A stretch of DNA of 6,720 nt from Elusimicrobiota bacterium (lineage in GTDB: Bacteria; CG03; SLGR01; PWQF01), in contig PWQF01000012.1 of NCBI GenBank assembly GCA_003556865.1, positions 1 through 6,720 of the forward strand, given 5' to 3'. Numbering within the stretch: the first letter of the stretch is position 1; every line of letters begins with the position of its first letter. The translations under genes and the position numbers were made by a program. This document shows, piece after piece, positions 1 through 4,659 of the stretch. The notes under the pieces were generated by a model, which searched no databases, was not told the origin of the DNA, and saw only the letters and a program-made list of their open reading frames with translations.

Positions 1-940
1 CTGAAAGCTCTTTTTCAAACTGGAGCTGACGCCTTTTAATTAAATCCAAATCCAGCTGCAGGCCGATATCCTCTATTATTTCCGGGGCCCCGGAAACAGG
101 GATCGCCCCGTCTTTAATTAAGTTAAAACAGCCCCTGCTCCCGGCATGAAAAATAGTTCCGGGAACAGCATAAACCTGCCGCCCCTGCTCCGCGGCAAAA
201 GAGGCAGTTATGAGGGCGCCGCTCTTTTCCGGAGCCTCTACCACTACCACCCCCTGGGAAAGAGCGCTTACAATTCTATTGCGCCGGGGAAAATTATGGG
301 GGACAGGCCGCGTATCCGGACTGAACTCGGTCAGTACCGCTCCCCGGGCGGCAATCTCCTCCAGAAGTTTTATATTTGAAGCCGGGTAAGGACAATTTAA
401 GCCGCCTCCCATTACAGCTATTGTTCGGCCGCCGCCATCCAGGGCAGCCCGGTGAGCCGCAGTATCTATACCCTCGGCCGCTCCGGATACCACTGTAATA
501 TTAAAAGAACTGAGCCCCTTTGCTATAAGTTCTGCTGCCCTTTTACCATAGGAGGAGGCCTTCCTGGTCCCCACAACCGCTATTGAGTTATAATCCACAG
601 GTGAGAGGCTTCCCTTTGAATAGAGTATAGGCGGCGGATCATTTATCTGCATCAGGGGAAGGGGATACTCCTTTTCCCCGTAACAGTAAATTCTGAAGCC
701 GTGCCTCTTTATTTCCCTTACCCTGCTTTTAAAAGAATCAGCTTCATTAAGGGCCTTCTTTATTTTCAAGGCTTTTGCAAGGTTCACGCCCCCGGCCCTG
801 GCAATGGTGCGGGGGGAAGAGCGGGCCAATTTAAATATACCGCCGGAAGAATCTATTAAATTTTTTATGCCTGCCGGTCCCAGGCCTTCAATTGAATCCA
901 ATTTAAGAAAAGCGGCCGCTATATTATCCGTGTCAGTCAA
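1..940 (-). CDS. dprA: DNA-processing protein DprA (Smf), 3' end cut by window edge
   Basis: DprA binds incoming single-stranded DNA in the cytoplasm and loads RecA on it during natural transformation; it also occurs in species not known to be competent. The 313 visible codons are open without a frameshift. Residues 10-40 form a helix-hairpin-helix-like start (GLGPAGI at 19-25). The Rossmann-like DprA core follows: GTR at 124-126, SGAAEGID at 152-159 (family SGxAxGID), MGGGLNCPYP at 177-186, NFPRRNRIVSALS at 216-228, SGALITA at 240-246, PG at 260-261 and GCFNLIKDGA at 270-279. The text ends in the linker towards the usual C-terminal winged helix, which lies outside. The start is taken as TTG at 940, because an in-frame TGA sits at 955-953, no ATG lies before the HhH region, and AAAAGGG stands 6 nt upstream. 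It begins 22 nt after the XRE gene stop, so the two are probably one operon. The family call is firm; competence in this organism is not shown. Confidence 0.94.
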   Translation of the reverse strand, partial: MTDTDNIAAAFLKLDSIEGLGPAGIKNLIDSSGGIFKLARSSPRTIARAGGVNLAKALKIKKALNEADSFKSRVREIKRHGFRIYCYGEKEYPLPLMQINDPPPILYSKGSLSPVDYNSIAVVGTRKASSYGKRAAELIAKGLSSFNITVVSGAAEGIDTAAHRAALDGGGRTIAVMGGGLNCPYPASNIKLLEEIAARGAVLTEFSPDTRPVPHNFPRRNRIVSALSQGVVVVEAPEKSGALITASFAAEQGRQVYAVPGTIFHAGSRGCFNLIKDGAIPVSGAPEIIEDIGLQLDLDLIKRRQLQFEKELS

Positions 941-946
941 GAGCTG

Positions 947-953
947 CCCTTTT
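947..953 (-). promoter_or_regulatory. Ribosome binding site for the dprA TTG start
   Basis: AAAAGGG on the minus strand lies 6 nt before the TTG at 940. It overlaps the in-frame TGA that limits the reading frame upstream. This site decides the TTG start, since no ATG occurs before the N-terminal helix-hairpin-helix region. Confidence 0.55.
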
Positions 954-962
954 CACCTGAAA

Positions 963-1346
963 TCAAAGAAGCTCATCCTCTATATATCCATGCCTTTTAA
1001 CTATATTTTTCTCTTTTTTGACTCCTTTTTTTAAGCTTTTTTCCGGCGGGATATAATCTTTAAAATTGCCTTTTACCAGGCTGTCAACAAATTTATCGTC
1101 TTCAAAAACATCCATCAGGGAGGCCGGAATTCTCCCTGCTGCAATTATAAGCCTGCGGGGATTTAAATTGAGGGCCTCTGCTATTTTTTTTATATCTTTT
1201 TCTTTTGCCGGGGGGTTACGGGTCCCGGATAATATTTTTGAAAGGAAAGAAACATCAAGGCCGCTTCTTCTGGCCAGTTCCCTTAAACTGATATTCTCGT
1301 TTTCAACTCCTTTTTTTACCAGACAGGCAAATTTAGTATGTTTCAT
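963..1346 (-). CDS. XRE-family helix-turn-helix transcriptional regulator
   Basis: This 127-residue cytoplasmic protein has a Cro/C1-type helix-turn-helix domain at about residues 7-67. The core reads SLRELARRSGLDVSFLSKIL (20-39), with the recognition helix near 32-39, followed by SGTRNPP and a helix ending in ALNLNPRRLIIAAG. The rest (about 78-127) is a lysine-rich tail (KKGVKKEKN) with no domain I recognise. It probably binds DNA as a dimer; its target genes are unknown. The start is the ATG at 1346, but the upstream AAAAAGATTAA is only a weak ribosome site. It precedes dprA by 22 nt on the same strand, which suggests cotranscription. An 18-bp perfect inverted repeat lies 42-59 bp upstream and is a plausible self-regulatory operator. 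No clear sigma70 promoter is visible in the 135-bp spacer, so read-through from the LysM gene is possible. Confidence 0.87.
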   Translation of the reverse strand: MKHTKFACLVKKGVENENISLRELARRSGLDVSFLSKILSGTRNPPAKEKDIKKIAEALNLNPRRLIIAAGRIPASLMDVFEDDKFVDSLVKGNFKDYIPPEKSLKKGVKKEKNIVKRHGYIEDELL

Positions 1347-1387
1347 TTAATCTTTTTGCTATTCAGCTCTTTTAATAAAGGGGGCGC

Positions 1388-1405
1388 CTGAAACGGTATT
1401 TTCAG
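1388..1405. promoter_or_regulatory. Inverted repeat CTGAAA-N6-TTTCAG, candidate operator
   Basis: CTGAAA (1388-1393) and TTTCAG (1400-1405) are perfect 6-bp arms around CGGTAT, in the spacer between the LysM gene and the XRE gene. Arm length and spacing suit an XRE-type dimer, and the site is 42 bp upstream of the XRE start. It is not followed by a T-run on the minus strand, so it does not look like an intrinsic terminator. The operator role is an inference from position only. The rest of the spacer (1347-1481) is AT-rich and holds no gene I can support. Confidence 0.35.
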
Positions 1406-1481
1406 CAAAATCCGGCCCTGTTAAATATTTTTATTTTCTGCGGATTTTTTTAAAAAGAAAAATTTACTTAAAAACCGGCAG

Positions 1482-2198
1482 CTATTCAAATGCCAGAAGA
1501 AGGTCCCTTTCCCGGATAAAATTGTGCGACATTGTTATTCTTGCGGTAGCAGACCTTTCCTCTATATTACCGGTAACCCTCAGGGCTCCCACCTTTTTCA
1601 TCATCACACCCATCAACTCTCCCGTATCCGGGTCCGCAACCCCTCTTCCGGGCCGGTATATATTAAATTTCTGTCCCTCAGACAACCCGTCCCGGGAACC
1701 CAGGTTTATAAAACAGTAATCCCCGAAAGCAGGCATTTCCTTATGTTCGGTAAACCCGGAAACACGGCCGTCAAAAACAAAATCCTCCGGAGCCAGAAAA
1801 TCCCCGTACTCCCTGACCTCAGCAACCTCCTCTTTATCAGGCTCGGGACGGACCTCTTTAACCTCGGGAACCCGGGGCAGCTTGGATACCACCTTGGGCA
1901 CAATAATCTTATCTCCCGGAAATATCCAGTGGGGATCGTTAATATAGTCGTTATATCTATAGATTAAGTCCCATTTTTTCCAGTCCCCGTACCTGCGCCT
2001 GGCAATTTCTGCCAGGGAATCGTTTTCCTGAACGCTGTAGACTTCAAGGACTATCTCCTTGTCCCGGGGAACTTCCAGTTCATCTATATCAGCGGTTATC
2101 CGCGCCGGTGAGGCGGCAGGAGAGGGACCTGAAAAACAGAATATTACCGCAAGGACAGCCAGTATAAAGCTAAATTCCAATTTTTTACTTTTTTTCAT
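1482..2198 (-). CDS. Exported LysM-domain protein with FlgT-like C-terminal domain
   Basis: This 238-residue protein probably acts in the periplasm or cell wall, where LysM domains bind peptidoglycan. Residues 1-30 look like a Sec signal peptide: KKSKK at the N-terminus, a hydrophobic core FILAVLAVIF, then a small-residue region PSPAAS. Cys21 lacks a proper lipobox because Phe precedes it. The LysM domain spans about 54-101, from YSVQENDSLAEIARRRYGD to WIFPGDKIIVP. A charged, proline-rich linker follows (about 102-132). The C-terminal domain (about 135-238) has the pattern INLGSRDGLSEGQKFNIYRP, then PDTGELMG and GALRVTG, and resembles the C-terminal part of FlgT-like or LysM-associated envelope proteins. 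No catalytic motif is seen, so it is more likely a binding or scaffold protein than a hydrolase. The ATG at 2198 is preceded by AAGGGAG at an unusually long 12 nt. It has its own promoter at 2237-2265. Confidence 0.87.
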   Translation of the reverse strand: MKKSKKLEFSFILAVLAVIFCFSGPSPAASPARITADIDELEVPRDKEIVLEVYSVQENDSLAEIARRRYGDWKKWDLIYRYNDYINDPHWIFPGDKIIVPKVVSKLPRVPEVKEVRPEPDKEEVAEVREYGDFLAPEDFVFDGRVSGFTEHKEMPAFGDYCFINLGSRDGLSEGQKFNIYRPGRGVADPDTGELMGVMMKKVGALRVTGNIEERSATARITMSHNFIRERDLLLAFE

Positions 2199-2210
2199 TA
2201 TATTTATGAA

Positions 2211-2217
2211 CTCCCTT
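2211..2217 (-). promoter_or_regulatory. Widely spaced ribosome binding site of the LysM gene
   Basis: AAGGGAG on the minus strand is a good Shine-Dalgarno sequence but lies 12 nt before the ATG at 2198, longer than the usual 5-9. No in-frame ATG, GTG or TTG lies between them (the codons are TTC ATA AAT ATA), so the ATG at 2198 remains the best start. Confidence 0.5.
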
Positions 2218-2236
2218 GTTTAACTGCGCTTTAAAG

Positions 2237-2265
2237 ATAATAATGCCGCTAAAAACTTTTGTCAA
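2237..2265 (-). promoter_or_regulatory. Sigma70-type promoter of the LysM gene
   Basis: On the minus strand, a consensus -35 box TTGACA (2265-2260) is followed by exactly 17 bp and then TATTAT (2242-2237), one mismatch from TATAAT. Transcription should start near 2230 and give a leader of about 30 nt before the ATG at 2198. The -35 box overlaps the TGA stop (2264-2262) of the upstream kinase gene. The LysM gene therefore has an independent promoter even though no terminator separates the two genes. Confidence 0.72.
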
Positions 2266-2924
2266 TCAGAAGCCTTAAAGGCCCTGTATTCACCGGAAAC
2301 AATAATATAAGCATCTTTTTTATGAGCGGAAATAATCTTATGCTCTTTTTCCAGGATTTTATCTGCGTAGCTGTCCAACTTATCCCTGGCCCTTTCCTGT
2401 CTGTGCTTTTTTGTCTCCCTGTAAGTCCTGTCTATAAATACACGGTAGTCGGCATTTTTAAGGCTGGTGGTATAAGTCCCTTCACAGATAATTACATCCA
2501 GCCCGCTTAAATCGATTTTTTCAGAAAGAATTTTATCTGCGTCATAATCTATGAGGGGCTTTTCCAGCACCCGGTCCGAATCAGCGGGAGGGTTTTTGGC
2601 AATCTTCAGGTGTTCATCCATAAGGTCAAGCCTCACCTCGTGCATACCCACATTATCCAGACCCTTTTTTCTGTATTCGGTATTGGTCCCGGGCGGCCTT
2701 ATAAAATAATCATCCTGGTGAAAAAGAGCGCATTTTAAATCATCTTTTTCTTTTAGAAGTCTTCCTATTTCGGTAGCTATCTCGCTTTTGCCGCTGCCTG
2801 ACTCTCCTGCAACCGTAATTGAAACCCGGTCTTTCCTCTTTTCAATCTCCTTATGCAGAATTTGATAAATATCTTCTGCTGCCTGCCTGTGATGCTGCTT
2901 TACAACTATTTTATCTCCTAACAT
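2262..2924 (-). CDS. Uridine kinase/phosphoribulokinase-family P-loop kinase
   Basis: This 220-residue cytoplasmic kinase has a Walker A motif GESGSGKS at residues 40-47. HQDDYF (69-74) is the acidic substrate/magnesium segment typical of uridine kinases. LDVIICEGTYTT (142-153) matches the family's strand ending in EG, and FIDRTYRETKKHRQERARDK (163-182) matches the arginine-rich lid. The full length and these motifs point to an intact enzyme that transfers phosphate from ATP. The block PPGTNTEYRKKGLDNVG followed by EVRLDLMDEHL belongs to a uridine-kinase-like subfamily whose substrate I do not know; uridine, another nucleoside or a sugar phosphate are all possible. The start at 2924 is supported by TAAGGAGG, 4 nt upstream. 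The gene lies 9 nt after the sucrose-phosphate-synthase-like gene and is probably translationally coupled to it, which suggests a shared pathway, for example UDP recycling. That link is inference. Confidence 0.85.
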   Translation of the reverse strand: MLGDKIVVKQHHRQAAEDIYQILHKEIEKRKDRVSITVAGESGSGKSEIATEIGRLLKEKDDLKCALFHQDDYFIRPPGTNTEYRKKGLDNVGMHEVRLDLMDEHLKIAKNPPADSDRVLEKPLIDYDADKILSEKIDLSGLDVIICEGTYTTSLKNADYRVFIDRTYRETKKHRQERARDKLDSYADKILEKEHKIISAHKKDAYIIVSGEYRAFKASD

Positions 2925-2928
2925 TTTG

Positions 2929-2936
2929 CCTCCTTA
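2929..2936 (-). promoter_or_regulatory. Strong ribosome binding site overlapping the upstream stop codon
   Basis: TAAGGAGG on the minus strand contains the TAA stop (2936-2934) of the glycosyltransferase gene and a near-perfect Shine-Dalgarno sequence, 4 nt before the kinase ATG at 2924. This arrangement favours translational coupling of the two genes. Confidence 0.75.
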
Positions 2937-4451
2937 ATTTAAAAACAATAAATCTCTCAGTTCTTTTCTCAGCTGGCTGTCGCTGCTTTTTTTGCCGTTC
3001 ATAAAATATTCCGGGACAGGATAATCTTTTTTATCTGTTAATTTTTCACTTTTTATTTCTTTAAAAATTTTCACATACTCTCCTGCAGCCGTTTTCCAGG
3101 TAAACTTATCTTTTACCCTTTCCATACCCCTACTGGAATATTTTTTCCAGGTCCCGGCCATAAGAAGTTTTTCCAGGGCCCCGGAGAGGGAATGGGGGTC
3201 GTTGGGATCCGCAAGTATACCGTATTTTCCCTCCTTAAAAATTTCACTGGGTCCGCCGAATTTTGTAGCCACGGCCGGAAGACCCGAAGCCATTGCCTCC
3301 ACTATGGTAAGCCCGAAAGGCTCGTGGAGGGCCGGATTAACAAAAATCCATTTATTTCTTCCCGCATAACGGTAAAGGTAGGGCATCTCTTCGGCATAAT
3401 CAAATCCGGGGCTCAGGCATACCTTACCCTCAAGCTTCCAGGCCTGTATTATATCTGCTATATCCTCAATTATAAATTGTTTATGCTCCTTGAACTTATC
3501 CCTGTTTTCAGGGTTTAAGGGATCATCAATATTTCCCGCGATAATCATTAAGTTGCAGTTTTCCTGCAGCTGCCTGCTGGAAGCATACGCCCTCAGCAGA
3601 CCCACTGAATTTTTTTTAGCGTCAAAACGGGAAGGGGAAAAGATCGCGGGCAATTCCAGCCTTTCGGGACTGATTGCATTTTTAAGTTTTTCCTTAACCT
3701 TAGCTACCGTCTTATCATATTTATCTTTATCTTTTTCCGCCTCGTGATATGAAAAGAACTGGCCGGGGTTTATTCCCGGGGGTATTATTCTGAATTTATC
3801 TTTATTATCCACAGCCTCATCATATACCCGGTGGCCGTACTGCCTGTCTATTTCCTCCTGGGTGGATGTAAATATGATTCGCGCATTTCTAAAAGCAACC
3901 CTTTCAGCTGAAATCCTGAGGTGAAAATTAAAGTTCCTGTTTATCATTTCATAATTGGAACGGGAAAGCTTGAGGTTATCCATCTTTTTACCTCCCAGAG
4001 AATGGCCGGTATGCGTAAAAGGTTTTTTCATTTCCTTTTTAAGAATCGCCGCGGAAAGGCCGGCATCGGCATAATGAGACGAGAAAATATCAGGTTCATA
4101 ATTCCGGTCCCGGTAAAATTTCTTTATTCCCATAGAAAAATCTTTTATAAACGGCCACAGGTTTTCTTTTTTTACAAACTTATCCTCAGGGCCGCACTTT
4201 ATCCTTATAATTCTAAGATTCCGGTTATATTCCTCTATTTCACTGTCGTAGCCGGGCCACTGTTCATCTTTAAAGTACCTGGTAAAAAGATCTACCCGGC
4301 AGCCGCACTTTTCAAGTTCCTTGGCCAGCTCCAGTATATACACAATCTGTCCGCCGGTATCGGGATGCTCTGCAATCTGGGGATCGTTCCAGCGCACATG
4401 GCCCTGGGGATTAATAAGGCAAACGTTAAGTTTAGAATTTTCCTTGCTCAT
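2934..4451 (-). CDS. GT4 glycosyltransferase, sucrose-phosphate synthase type
   Basis: This 505-residue cytoplasmic retaining glycosyltransferase has two Rossmann domains. Sucrose-phosphate synthases make sucrose-6-phosphate from a nucleotide glucose and fructose-6-phosphate; the related mannosylfructose-phosphate synthase uses GDP-mannose, and sequence alone does not exclude it. The acceptor domain has INPQG (13-17), EHPDTGGQ (28-35), DEQWP (62-66), SSHYADAG (124-131) and HTGHSLGGKKM (147-157). The donor domain has SPSRFDAKKN (272-281, with the conserved Arg and Lys), EPFGLTIVE (377-385, the E-x7-E motif), GLPAVATKFGGP (390-401) and YGILADPND (410-418). From memory, these blocks and the C-terminal PEYF follow the roughly 496-residue Halothermothrix orenii enzyme closely. 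There is no fused HAD phosphatase domain, and no sucrose-phosphate phosphatase gene is in the window. The ATG at 4451 has AAGGA 6 nt upstream and a strong promoter at 4489-4517. Sucrose would serve as compatible solute or carbon store. Confidence 0.88.
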   Translation of the reverse strand: MSKENSKLNVCLINPQGHVRWNDPQIAEHPDTGGQIVYILELAKELEKCGCRVDLFTRYFKDEQWPGYDSEIEEYNRNLRIIRIKCGPEDKFVKKENLWPFIKDFSMGIKKFYRDRNYEPDIFSSHYADAGLSAAILKKEMKKPFTHTGHSLGGKKMDNLKLSRSNYEMINRNFNFHLRISAERVAFRNARIIFTSTQEEIDRQYGHRVYDEAVDNKDKFRIIPPGINPGQFFSYHEAEKDKDKYDKTVAKVKEKLKNAISPERLELPAIFSPSRFDAKKNSVGLLRAYASSRQLQENCNLMIIAGNIDDPLNPENRDKFKEHKQFIIEDIADIIQAWKLEGKVCLSPGFDYAEEMPYLYRYAGRNKWIFVNPALHEPFGLTIVEAMASGLPAVATKFGGPSEIFKEGKYGILADPNDPHSLSGALEKLLMAGTWKKYSSRGMERVKDKFTWKTAAGEYVKIFKEIKSEKLTDKKDYPVPEYFMNGKKSSDSQLRKELRDLLFLN

Positions 4452-4488
4452 AAGTAGTCCTTTTCATTTTTCTGTCCGTTTTGGCTGA

Positions 4489-4517
4489 ATTATATCTAAT
4501 AAAGGGTTCTATTTCAA
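4489..4517 (-). promoter_or_regulatory. Sigma70-type promoter of the glycosyltransferase-kinase operon
   Basis: On the minus strand, TTGAAA (4517-4512) is followed by a 17-bp spacer and a perfect TATAAT (4494-4489). Transcription should begin near 4482, giving a leader of about 30 nt before the ATG at 4451. Its -35 box lies only 4 bp from a plus-strand TTGACA, back to back. Confidence 0.76.
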
Positions 4518-4521
4518 GAAT

Positions 4522-4551
4522 TTGACACTTATCCTTATCTTATGCTATTTT
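4522..4551 (+). promoter_or_regulatory. Candidate promoter for the amidohydrolase gene
   Basis: A perfect -35 box TTGACA (4522-4527) is followed by TATTTT (4546-4551) at 18 bp, or CTATTT at 17 bp. The -10 match is mediocre. The spacer contains a tandem CTTATC CTTATC. A start near 4558 would leave a leader of about 100 nt before the ATG at 4660. It competes with the alternative at 4582-4587. Confidence 0.42.
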
Positions 4552-4581
4552 TAAATACTGAAATTTAATAACCGGTTTTTC

Positions 4582-4587
4582 TATAAT
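4582..4587 (+). promoter_or_regulatory. Alternative -10 box TATAAT upstream of the amidohydrolase
   Basis: A perfect TATAAT lies 72 bp upstream of the ATG at 4660, but no good -35 box stands 16-18 bp before it (the sequence there is close to TGAAAT). The palindrome AACCGGTT (4570-4577) lies just upstream and could be an activator or repressor site. The rest of the 208-bp divergent spacer (4452-4659) is AT-rich and holds no further gene I can support. Confidence 0.3.
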
Positions 4588-4659
4588 TAGATTAATGAAC
4601 TTAACGGATATATTTTTCAATATCAATAAATTTAAACCGGGAGTATTGAAGCAGAATAA

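Noticed and set aside
1066..1350. Plus-strand open frame opposite the XRE gene
   Set aside because: It is a shadow of a gene with a clear helix-turn-helix motif on the other strand.
1388..1405. Intrinsic terminator after the LysM gene
   Set aside because: The stem is short and AT-rich, and no U-tract follows it in the direction of transcription.
1524..1967. Plus-strand open frame of 147 codons opposite the LysM gene
   Set aside because: The minus strand there encodes the recognisable LysM and C-terminal domains; the plus-strand product has no recognisable domain.
1482..2198. Lipoprotein signal in the LysM protein
   Set aside because: The only Cys (21) is preceded by Phe, which breaks the lipobox; an ordinary signal peptide ending near PAAS fits better.
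3921..4457. Plus-strand open frame of 178 codons opposite the glycosyltransferase
   Set aside because: It is antisense to conserved GT4 motifs, its product shows no recognisable domain, and it lacks a ribosome site.
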